Of a stretch of 62,001 bases of DNA, positions 34,202 to 41,743 are shown in pieces (position 1 is the first letter of the stretch; each line of letters begins with the position of its first letter). A program made the position numbers and the translations under genes. The notes beneath the pieces are model-generated. The model was not told where the DNA came from. It worked only from the letters and a program-made list of their open reading frames with translations, and ran no database searches. The DNA is from Sphaerochaetaceae bacterium (lineage in GTDB: Bacteria > Spirochaetota > Spirochaetia > Sphaerochaetales > Sphaerochaetaceae). The stretch is from NCBI GenBank assembly GCA_024698005.1, contig JAILRW010000042.1:1-62001 (forward strand), read 5' to 3'.

Positions 34202-34517
34202 ATCGTATCTCCTTATACAAATGGTATTTACCGAAAAATCTATTTGTCAACAAAAATTTTATATAATCATAAGTTTTTCATGTTTTTATTACGTTTTTCT
34301 CAAATTTTTCATCAATTACTTTGTTTTACACAATTTTTGATACCTTATTTTTCATAAAAACACAAATTTATGAAAAATTAGTTCACAATATTGAGTTTTT
34401 CCTATTTTTTATTAGCAATTTTTTATAATTTCACCAAAAATATACCTAGCGCTTTTATGTATTTGAAAATTTCTTAATGAATTACAAATTTATATACGAG
34501 ATGTTAGAATAAGGATT
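34202..34517. promoter_or_regulatory. AT-rich divergent control region with repeated TTTTTCAT
   Basis: This 316-base gap separates gdhA (minus) from the receiver/PPDK fusion gene (plus). It holds TTGACA (minus, plus 34238-34243) with TACCAT 18 bases on for gdhA, and TTACAA (34482-34487), 17 bases, TAGAAT (34505-34510) seven bases before the plus-strand ATG. Between them TTTTTCAT occurs at 34274, 34305 and 34348, and inverted at 34370. The last two form a perfect 12-base dyad, ATTTTTCATAAA (34347-34358) and TTTATGAAAAAT (34367-34378). No gene or RNA is recognisable. Confidence 0.5.
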
Positions 34518-37466
34518 ATGTACAATCTCGACCAAACTTGGTTGCCTTTTGCCAATCTCATGAGGCGTCATATTTTCAATGTTCTACTTATTTGCTCAGA
34601 CTATGACAGGTTCATGCTTGAGCAGGATGGCCGTGTAGAGGAAGAACTCTACAGGGAATATATGCAGTTAGGTCTTTCAACCCCTCCGAAGATCCAGCAC
34701 ACATCAGAGCCAGAAGAAGCTATCGACATGATCAGCCGTCTTTCCTTCGATCTCGTCATTACAATGCTGGACTTCCAGGCCGGAAAAGTCGAGAAGTTGG
34801 CCCAGAGAATCAAGGGAATAAGACCAGATATTCCAGTAATTGTTCTTGCTCCATCTCCAGATCACAGAAAGGTAAAAGACAGGATAACGGCAAACCCAAA
34901 CATCGACCAGATTTTCTACTGGCAAGGTAATAGCCATCTCTTCTTGGCAATGATCAAGCTAGCAGAAGATGCCATGAACGTAGAACATGACACTAACGAA
35001 GCTGATGTTCAGGTCATCATCTTGATCGAAAACTCTGTCAGATTCATCTCCTCTTACCTACCTGCTATGTATACATGTCTTATCCAGCAGACCAGTTCAA
35101 GTATTCTTGAAGCCTTGAACGGCTGGGGCAGGACTCTCAGAATGAGAGGAAGACCTAAGATTTTGCTTGCTCGCGATGGCGAGACTGCAATGAATCTGTA
35201 TTTAAAATACAAGAAGGTAATTCTAGGTATCATTTCAGATGTCAACTTCTCATTCGAAGGAAAAAACGAGGGAGCCGGGCTTCTTCTAGCTGAAAGGATA
35301 AGAACGTACTCTGAAGATGTTCCTATTCTCATTCAGTCTACAGATAGAAAGTATGAAGAGGATGCAAGAAGACTTGGTGCTGACTTCATATGGAAGAACT
35401 CCCCTTCGCTTCTTTCTGATCTTGAAGACCACTTCATCACCCATTACAACTTCGGTCCATTCAACTTCAAGGACCCAAAGACGGGAGATACAATTGCAAC
35501 GGCAAAGACAATGAAAGAGCTTCAGAACACAATAAAGGTCATGCCTCTTGAAAGTGTCGTTTACCATGCAAAGAAGAATGATTTCTCCAGATGGCTTAGA
35601 AGTCAGTCTCTCTATACTCTCGCTTCTCTGATAAAAAGTATACGTCTTGAAGACAGTACTCCTGAAGAGTTCAGAGATAACCTGTACAAGACTATAAAAG
35701 ACTACAGAATACAGAGAACTCGAGGTGTAATTGCACAGTTCTCTACCACCAACTATGATGACACATCCTTCTTCTCTAGAATCGGAACAGGCAGCCTCGG
35801 AGGAAAGGGCCGTGGACTTGCTTTCATTGCTGCAGAGATGAATGCCTCTGGTATTCAGCTTAAATATCCTAAGATCTATCTTTCTATTCCTAGGACTGTT
35901 GTTGTCTCCACTTCTCTCTTCGACGAATTCATTAATAAACACGAGTTCGATATCGGAGAACTTTCTGCAATGAATGATATGGAGGTCCTCTCCCTTTTCC
36001 TCTCCTCTGACCTTCCAGAAGAGCTGGTGCAGAGTCTTAAAGAGTTCTTGAAGGTCGTAACACAACCCCTTTCAATTAGATCCTCCTCCCTACTGGAAGA
36101 TAGCCACTCCGAACCATTTGCCGGTGTCTATCAGACAAGCATGATCAGCAACCAGGGAAGTGATGAGCATCGTCTCAAAGAGCTCATGGATGCAATCAGA
36201 ACCGTTTGGGCCAGCGTTTACTTTGAGAGAGCAAAAGAGTATCTCAAAGTTACCGGTCATATGGTCGAAGATGAAAAGATGGCTGTAATTTTGCAGCAGG
36301 TAACAGGCTCAAGGCATGGAAACTACTGGTTTCCTAACGTCTCTGGCGTAGCAAGAAGTCTCAACTACTATCCTGTTGAAGGAACTAGTCAGGATGACGG
36401 AATTGGTATGCTCTCTTTTGGTCTTGGTAAAGCCGTTGTAGACGATGGGTCTGCATTAAAGTTCTGCCCTGCTTGGCCAAAGAAGCCAGTTTCAAACCTT
36501 ATGGGATCAGGAGGCTCTTCTCAAGAGAGCTTTTATGCACTAGATCTTACAAGGGAATTCAACCCTTATGATGACATCGACAATCTAGTACTTTTGCCTC
36601 TTTCTGAAGCAGAAAAGTATCCAAAATCTCTCAGGAATATAGTTACAACTATGAATATAATGACAGGAGAGATTTCTGAATCCAGCTTTGCAGATGGTGT
36701 GAAGACCATAACCTTTAATGGCATGTTGAAGTATGACATGTTCCCTCTCGCTCCAATAATTGATGAAGTTCTTAAGATTGGAGTAAAGAGCATGGGTACT
36801 CCAGTTGAAATTGAAATTGCTGTAAACACGGAGAGAATCAAGGACAACAAACCAGACTTCTCAATCTTACAGATAAGACCTATCGCTTCCACTTATAACG
36901 AAAGCGATGTCGATATCAAAGAAGAAGATATCGAAACCAGCCTTATCTACTCTCAAACGGTTATGGGAAACGGAATCATAAACGATATCCAGGATATAAT
37001 CTTCATCAAGCCAGAGTGCTTCAAGGCCTCTGAAATGATCGACATGGCAGAAGAGCTTTCTCTGTTGAATGCCAATATGGGAGACAGAGAATATGCACTT
37101 ATAGCAGCTGGTCGTCTTGGATCTACAGACCGTTGGCTAGGAATTCCTTGCTCGTGGTCTGATATCTCCAGAGCTAGAATAATTGTCGAGACAGGACTGC
37201 CAGAGCTGCAAGTTGAGCCTAGTCAGGGCACTCACTTCTTCCAGAACGTCACTAGCCTTGGATGTGTCTATCTTACGGTCAACCCAGTATACAACAATGG
37301 AAAGGTAGACTACGATAAATTGAAAGCTCTTCCATTGGTTGAAGAGACAAAACACTTTCTTCATGTTAGAAACGAAAGCGCTCTGGATATAAGAGTAAAT
37401 GGACTCGACAAGAAAGCAATAATAGGAATAAAAAAGGAGAAAACAACATGGGATGCAATTCTTTGA
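34518..37466 (+). CDS. Tandem receiver-like domains fused to a PPDK/PEP-synthase N-terminal domain
   Basis: A 982-residue protein of unknown function. Residues about 18-150 look like a receiver domain with the phospho-Asp position replaced (FDLVITML, Met83). Residues about 165-305 form a second receiver-like domain with an insertion, keeping Asp241 (IISDVNF), Ser/Thr274-275 (IQSTD) and Lys293. From about 420 comes the ATP-grasp PEP/pyruvate-binding domain of PPDK: RIGTGSLGGKGRG, then QPLSIRSSSLLEDS and FAGVYQT. The phosphohistidine swivel and the PEP TIM barrel of true PPDK are absent, so it is probably an ATP-dependent signalling or phosphotransfer protein. Leaderless start likely (TAGAAT seven bases ahead). 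Its end overlaps the alcohol dehydrogenase gene by 19 bases. Confidence 0.8.
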   Translation: MYNLDQTWLPFANLMRRHIFNVLLICSDYDRFMLEQDGRVEEELYREYMQLGLSTPPKIQHTSEPEEAIDMISRLSFDLVITMLDFQAGKVEKLAQRIKGIRPDIPVIVLAPSPDHRKVKDRITANPNIDQIFYWQGNSHLFLAMIKLAEDAMNVEHDTNEADVQVIILIENSVRFISSYLPAMYTCLIQQTSSSILEALNGWGRTLRMRGRPKILLARDGETAMNLYLKYKKVILGIISDVNFSFEGKNEGAGLLLAERIRTYSEDVPILIQSTDRKYEEDARRLGADFIWKNSPSLLSDLEDHFITHYNFGPFNFKDPKTGDTIATAKTMKELQNTIKVMPLESVVYHAKKNDFSRWLRSQSLYTLASLIKSIRLEDSTPEEFRDNLYKTIKDYRIQRTRGVIAQFSTTNYDDTSFFSRIGTGSLGGKGRGLAFIAAEMNASGIQLKYPKIYLSIPRTVVVSTSLFDEFINKHEFDIGELSAMNDMEVLSLFLSSDLPEELVQSLKEFLKVVTQPLSIRSSSLLEDSHSEPFAGVYQTSMISNQGSDEHRLKELMDAIRTVWASVYFERAKEYLKVTGHMVEDEKMAVILQQVTGSRHGNYWFPNVSGVARSLNYYPVEGTSQDDGIGMLSFGLGKAVVDDGSALKFCPAWPKKPVSNLMGSGGSSQESFYALDLTREFNPYDDIDNLVLLPLSEAEKYPKSLRNIVTTMNIMTGEISESSFADGVKTITFNGMLKYDMFPLAPIIDEVLKIGVKSMGTPVEIEIAVNTERIKDNKPDFSILQIRPIASTYNESDVDIKEEDIETSLIYSQTVMGNGIINDIQDIIFIKPECFKASEMIDMAEELSLLNANMGDREYALIAAGRLGSTDRWLGIPCSWSDISRARIIVETGLPELQVEPSQGTHFFQNVTSLGCVYLTVNPVYNNGKVDYDKLKALPLVEETKHFLHVRNESALDIRVNGLDKKAIIGIKKEKTTWDAIL

Positions 37467-38635
37467 CAAGCTACTATGCGCCAACAAAAGTAACCTTTGG
37501 ACCTGGAGCAGAGAACGAAATAGGAAAAGCTCTTAAGAAAGAAGGGGCAACAAGAGTTTTAGTTCACTATGGTTCTGAAAGAATAGTTAAAAGTGGGTTT
37601 TTAGGTAAAATACTTTCTTTGATCGATGCAGAAGGAATCTACCATGTAGAACTTGGAGGAGTTGTCCCAAACCCTCGTCTTTCTCTTGCCAAGAAGGGTA
37701 TCGAACTATACAAAAAGGAAAATCTTGACTTTATTCTGGCAATTGGCGGTGGCTCAGTAATCGACAGCGCCAAGTGTATCGCTTATGGTACTTGCTATGA
37801 TGGAGATGTCTGGGACATCTACACAAAGAAGCATGCACCAGTAAAAGCAAATCCAATTGGCTGTATCCTTACTATGGCTGCAGCGGGAAGTGAAATGAGT
37901 GACTCAAGTGTAATTACGAATGAGGATGGAAACCTCAAGAGAGGCTCAAACAGTGATTACGTAAGACTGAGATTTGCTCTTGAGAACCCAGAACTCACAA
38001 TGACACTTCCTCCATATCAGACATCTGCTGCTGTTGTTGATATCATGATGCACACAATGGAGAGATATTTTGTAAAGGACACAATGCCTCTGACTCAAGA
38101 GTTCGCATTCTCTCTCTGCAGAGAAGTTCTAAAAGCAGGAAAAGCAGCTATAAAAACCCCTGATGACTACGATGCAAGAGCAACTATCATGTGGGCATCT
38201 TCTGTTTCCCATAATGGTTTTACCGCCCTTGGAAATAGCACTCGTGGCGACTGGGCAAGCCACCAGATCGAGCATGAGCTATCTGGCATGTACGATGTAG
38301 CACATGGTGCAGGCCTTGCAGTCATCTGGCCAGCATGGGCCAAGTTCGTTCTTCCTGAAATGAAGGATAAGATTGCACTCTTTGGCTATAATGTTCTTGG
38401 CATAAACCCTACAGACGACAAGAAAGCAGATGCTCTCAAGTGTATTGAAAAGATGGAAGAGTTCTATAAGGAAATAGGCATGCCAGTAAGAATTTCCGAC
38501 ATGGGAATCAACGCAACAGATGAAGAACTTGATACCATGGCTGAAAAGTGTTCATTCTTTGAAACAAGAACTGTAGGAGATGTCGTAAAGTTAGGAAAAC
38601 AGGAGATTCTAGAAATCTATCGACTTGCTCGTTAA
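37448..38635 (+). CDS. Iron-containing alcohol dehydrogenase (butanol-dehydrogenase-like)
   Basis: A group III alcohol dehydrogenase of 395 residues that reduces aldehydes with NAD(P)H during fermentation. The dinucleotide loop GGGSVIDSAK is followed by the iron-binding set in DIMMHTMERY, HQIEHELSG and DVAHGAGLA. The N-terminal YYAPTKVTFGPGAE and LGGVVPNPR segments are typical of the YqdH/BdhA branch. The ATG has AAAAGGAG upstream and lies within the end of the previous gene, so the two are co-translated. A terminator follows. Confidence 0.92.
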   Translation: MGCNSLTSYYAPTKVTFGPGAENEIGKALKKEGATRVLVHYGSERIVKSGFLGKILSLIDAEGIYHVELGGVVPNPRLSLAKKGIELYKKENLDFILAIGGGSVIDSAKCIAYGTCYDGDVWDIYTKKHAPVKANPIGCILTMAAAGSEMSDSSVITNEDGNLKRGSNSDYVRLRFALENPELTMTLPPYQTSAAVVDIMMHTMERYFVKDTMPLTQEFAFSLCREVLKAGKAAIKTPDDYDARATIMWASSVSHNGFTALGNSTRGDWASHQIEHELSGMYDVAHGAGLAVIWPAWAKFVLPEMKDKIALFGYNVLGINPTDDKKADALKCIEKMEEFYKEIGMPVRISDMGINATDEELDTMAEKCSFFETRTVGDVVKLGKQEILEIYRLAR

Positions 38636-38642
38636 AACGTAT

Positions 38643-38681
38643 TTGGGATTGCTCAACAAAAGGCAATCCCAATTCTTTTAT
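38643..38681. terminator. Bidirectional terminator between alcohol dehydrogenase and Rpn genes
   Basis: TTGGGATTGC (38643-38652) and GCAATCCCAA (38663-38672) form a perfect ten-pair stem with a ten-base loop, followed by TTCTTTTAT on the plus strand. The convergent Rpn gene ends at 38678, so the stem may serve both strands. Confidence 0.75.
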
Positions 38682-39496
38682 AGCTTCACTATTTCCTCTT
38701 TGCTCAATCCTGTGATCTGAGAAATATCATCAAGAGGGAAAGAGGCAGCCTTCATCTTCTTGGCTATATCGATTGTCTTTTGAGCTTTACCTTGCTCAAT
38801 GCCCTGCTCGATGCCCTGCTCGATGCCTTGCTCGAGACCTTGCTTACGTTCTAATTTCAGTGATTCGTCATAGGTCATTGCAATCATTTCTACTTCCTCC
38901 TCTATATTTTTTAGTGCACGTGTTCGTTCTGCAATCTCATTATACTTCATATCTTTAACATCTGAACATCTCAAATCATGCATGACGCTGGCGAGAAAAG
39001 AGTTGCCAGTAGCCGCGCCATTTACATAATAAATGTGACGCCCATCATCCACGAATCTTTTGAGCTCCTCTGAATAAGTACCAAACCGAACAATATCACT
39101 ACCACACTTCCATATGTCCTTTAATGTGATGAAGATTACGTACGTATCCCTCATCTCACTATAATCCTCACCTGCCAAGAGTGATTGCAAATCAAGCGTA
39201 CTAGCATTGAAGCGAGCTCGTTTTATCCCAGCTCCTTTGGACTTCTTCTGCATCTCTATATTGAAGAGCCTTCCTTCTTCATCCTCAGCTAGAACATCAT
39301 AAACAACAGAATGGAAGCAGATTCCCTCCTCCTTTACCTGTGTATCGACCTTAATTACCTTAGAAATCTTCTTTCCCAAGCAAGCTTTTAAAAGAAGCGT
39401 TATTCCAGGTATATTATCCTTGAATATTCGATTGAACAGAGGATCATCAAAGGGTGTCATTCTTTGTATGATCTCACGCATTTCATTACGATCCAT
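38678..39496 (-). CDS. Rpn-family PD-(D/E)XK nuclease (recombination-promoting, transposase-like)
   Basis: A 272-residue member of the Rpn/YhgA-like group. The N-terminus begins MTPFDDPLFNRIFKD after a short lead, and the nuclease core shows Asp67 (VVYDVLAED) and Glu81-x-Gln83 (NIEMQ). Members are DNA endonucleases that stimulate recA-independent recombination and are widespread as multicopy genes in spirochaetes and gut bacteria. Residues about 224-241 are a short tandem repeat of Gly-Ile/Leu-Glu-Gln, seen in many family members. A final helical segment resembles an HTH tail (ISQITGLSKEEIVKL). It is alone between two terminated units, consistent with independent acquisition. Confidence 0.85.
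   Translation of the reverse strand: MDRNEMREIIQRMTPFDDPLFNRIFKDNIPGITLLLKACLGKKISKVIKVDTQVKEEGICFHSVVYDVLAEDEEGRLFNIEMQKKSKGAGIKRARFNASTLDLQSLLAGEDYSEMRDTYVIFITLKDIWKCGSDIVRFGTYSEELKRFVDDGRHIYYVNGAATGNSFLASVMHDLRCSDVKDMKYNEIAERTRALKNIEEEVEMIAMTYDESLKLERKQGLEQGIEQGIEQGIEQGKAQKTIDIAKKMKAASFPLDDISQITGLSKEEIVKL
38791..38838 (-). repeat. Twelve-base tandem repeats within the Rpn gene
   Basis: Four 12-base units (CTTGCTCAATGC, CCTGCTCGATGC twice, CTTGCTCGAGAC on the plus strand) encode repeated Gly-Ile/Leu-Glu-Gln. A fifth partial unit follows. In-frame units suggest that repeat number can vary without breaking the gene. Confidence 0.85.
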
Positions 39497-39607
39497 AAAT
39501 CCTCCAGAAAAAACCCGTCTAAGTCATCTAGAGGCAAAATTTGATTTATGTTCTAATTTTTTCGTTTTCTCTAGTTTCTTTTTAGTCTCTATGCTATGTT
39601 TCCTCTC

Positions 39608-39678
39608 GGATCATAAATCCAACGGAGTTCGTACACATTCCTGGAAATCCTCCGTTAAAAAAACAAAACTATTAAAGG
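39608..39678 (+). promoter_or_regulatory. Structured leader of the queuosine-precursor transporter, possibly preQ1-like
   Basis: The leader contains GGAT/ATCC (39608-39620), then a seven-pair stem AACGGAG (39621-39627) with CTCCGTT (39650-39656), a 22-base loop starting TTCGTACAC with an inner TTC-CTG-GAA stem, followed directly by TTAAAAAAACAAAAC and the Shine-Dalgarno AAAGG. preQ1-I riboswitches have a single stem, a UUC...CAC-like loop and an A-rich tail that folds back near the ribosome site, and they regulate this transporter family. The loop is larger than in known type I aptamers and the second helix is not obvious, so this is a suggestion only. Confidence 0.35.
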
Positions 39679-39684
39679 AAAACT

Positions 39685-40383
39685 ATGAAAACTTATAGAA
39701 AACCACTGATTTCGTCCAACGATTACTTGCTATTTCTAGCAATCACACTTGCAGTAATTTCAACAACAATGAACATCTTCTGCATGAAGTCCCTATCCTT
39801 TGGTTCCCCTATTATCCTCTGTGATGCAGGTCTTCTTATCAGTTGGGGCGTATTTCTTATTTCCAATGTAATCACAGAGGTCTGGAATGAGAAAATGGCA
39901 ATTAAACTTGTCACATTCTCTGCCATTGTGTCCTTATTCACCATGATTCTTGCAAGGATCATTGTCGACATCCCAACCCTGCCATCTTATTACGATCAGG
40001 CAGATGCTTTTGCCAAGATATTCTCAAATGGACCAAGAACTATAATCTCCTCCATCATTGCATTCTTGGTTGGCAACTTTGTAAATGTTCATATCATCCA
40101 GAAGATAAAGGATCGCCTTGCTGAAAACGACAACCACTTCTTCTTTTTCATGAGAGCAGCCTTCTCTACTCTCATCGGCCAGCTAGTAGATAATGCTCTC
40201 TTTATGTTCCTTGCCTTTGCACCAATTGGCATTTCTGTCTATGAAATGAACGTATTCGATATAATTACTGCAGTGCTCTCTGGTACTGTCATCGAGCTTG
40301 TTGTAGAAGTTTGTTTCGTTCCTTTCATCACAATCCCATTGACAGCCCTGATAAAGAGAACAATTGAGAGGGAAAAAGAGTGA
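39685..40383 (+). CDS. yhhQ: Queuosine precursor transporter (YhhQ/VUT family)
   Basis: A 232-residue membrane protein with about six hydrophobic segments. Family signatures are the NIFCMKSL and LLISWGVFLISNVITEVWNE region and the GQLVDNALFMFLAF segment in the fifth helix. It imports preQ0/preQ1 or queuine for tRNA modification. The ATG has AAAGGA seven bases ahead. The stop codon overlaps the GTG of the following SDR gene (GTGA). A structured leader precedes it. Confidence 0.88.
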   Translation: MKTYRKPLISSNDYLLFLAITLAVISTTMNIFCMKSLSFGSPIILCDAGLLISWGVFLISNVITEVWNEKMAIKLVTFSAIVSLFTMILARIIVDIPTLPSYYDQADAFAKIFSNGPRTIISSIIAFLVGNFVNVHIIQKIKDRLAENDNHFFFFMRAAFSTLIGQLVDNALFMFLAFAPIGISVYEMNVFDIITAVLSGTVIELVVEVCFVPFITIPLTALIKRTIEREKE

Positions 40384-41039
40384 GGATTCTTATTACAGGT
40401 TCATCGAGTGGAATAGGAAGAGAGACTGCCCTTCTCTTCTTGAAGAATGGGCATACTGTTGTTGGAATAGACAAGAAAGGAAGCTCTATAGAGCATGCTC
40501 TCTATACCCATGAAACTATTGATATAACCTCTTGTGATCTTCCTGAGCTTCCCTCTTTTGATATCGTAGTTGCTTGCGCTGGCGTACAGGACAGCAAGGA
40601 CGACATAGATGTCAACCTAAAAGGAACAATCAACGTAGTTGAAGGGTACGCAATCCACCCAAACATCAAAGCAATTTTGATCGTTGCTTCCGCCTCTGCT
40701 CACTCTGGAGCAGAATTTGCCTACTATTCAGCAAGCAAAGGAGGACTCCTTTCCTACACGAGAAATGTAGCCTTGAGAGTGGCCAAGTTCGGTGCTGTCT
40801 GTAACTCAATCTCCCCAGGAGGAGTAAAAACAGAGCTAAACAGACCTGTCATGGAAGATAAGGAACTCTGGAATGAGATCATGAAAGTTACTCCTCTAAA
40901 GAAGTGGGCTGAAGCTGAAGAGATTGCTCAATGGATCTATTTTCTCACAGTAGTTAACCGTTCCTGTACAGGAGAAGACATACTGATAGATAACGGAGAG
41001 ATGCACCTCAATGCAACCTTCGTATGGCCAAATAAGTAA
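40380..41039 (+). CDS. Short-chain dehydrogenase/reductase, small form
   Basis: A 219-residue SDR with TGSSSGIGRETA at the N-terminus, a short ACAGVQ motif in place of NNAG, and the YSASKGG catalytic motif followed by SPGGVKTEL. It starts with GTG, overlapping the transporter stop, with GAGGGA upstream. Compared with classical SDRs the region between beta2 and beta4 is shortened. The substrate is unknown; coupling to yhhQ is suggestive but no SDR step is needed for queuosine uptake. Confidence 0.82.
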   Translation: MRILITGSSSGIGRETALLFLKNGHTVVGIDKKGSSIEHALYTHETIDITSCDLPELPSFDIVVACAGVQDSKDDIDVNLKGTINVVEGYAIHPNIKAILIVASASAHSGAEFAYYSASKGGLLSYTRNVALRVAKFGAVCNSISPGGVKTELNRPVMEDKELWNEIMKVTPLKKWAEAEEIAQWIYFLTVVNRSCTGEDILIDNGEMHLNATFVWPNK

Positions 41040-41726
41040 TTAAATATTCTTTACGAAATAATTCCAGACGCTGTCTGAAGGAGGAGCTGCTACAATCTCT
41101 AGTGGCTCCTTTTTTACTGGATGAGTGAACCTGATTCTTCTTGCATGAAGATGGATTCCTCCGTCCGGATTGCTTCTTGCAGCACCATACTTCAAATCCC
41201 CTTTGATGTGGCAGCCAATTGCAGCAAGCTGTGCCCTTATCTGATGGTGGCGCCCTGTATGGAGGTCAATCTCAAGAAGATAATATCTATCACTCTTTCC
41301 AAGGACGGTATAGCTTAGCTTTGCAAGCTTGCTACCCTTTACCTCCTTTGGATAAGCTCTCGAGGTATTGTTTCGTGAATCGCGAACAATATAGTGAATC
41401 AAAGTTCCTTCGTTTTCTCTTGGACAAGAATCGACAACAGCCCAGTAGGTCTTCTTTACATCGCTACCTCTAAAGGCGTCGTTAAGACGAACAAGCGCTT
41501 TTTCTGTCTTGGCATAGACAACAATTCCTGATGTAGGTCTATCCAAACGATGAGGGATACCAAGATAAACGTTGCCTGGCTTATTGTAAGTTGTCTTGAG
41601 ATAATTCTTTACTCTATCAGCAAGAGTTTCATCCCCTGTTTCGTCTCCCTGAACAAGCTCCCCAGGAAGCTTGTTTACAACAATAAGATGGTTATCTTCA
41701 TAGAGTATCTGATCTTTTAAACTCAC
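41040..41726 (-). CDS. RluA-family pseudouridine synthase
   Basis: Isomerises uridine to pseudouridine in rRNA or tRNA. The catalytic aspartate is in HRLDRPTSG, and LHTGRHHQIRAQL is the second family motif. There is no S4 domain. The GTG at 41726 has TTTTGGAG at proper distance and is chosen; a TTG at 41747 is also in frame. Third gene of the parE-parC unit, 17 bases after the parC stop. Confidence 0.88.
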   Translation of the reverse strand: MSLKDQILYEDNHLIVVNKLPGELVQGDETGDETLADRVKNYLKTTYNKPGNVYLGIPHRLDRPTSGIVVYAKTEKALVRLNDAFRGSDVKKTYWAVVDSCPRENEGTLIHYIVRDSRNNTSRAYPKEVKGSKLAKLSYTVLGKSDRYYLLEIDLHTGRHHQIRAQLAAIGCHIKGDLKYGAARSNPDGGIHLHARRIRFTHPVKKEPLEIVAAPPSDSVWNYFVKNI

Positions 41727-41743
41727 ATCATTCTCCAAAACAA

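Noticed and set aside
38791-38850. CRISPR-like repeat cluster
   Set aside because: The 12-base units are contiguous with no spacers and encode a peptide repeat in the Rpn gene.
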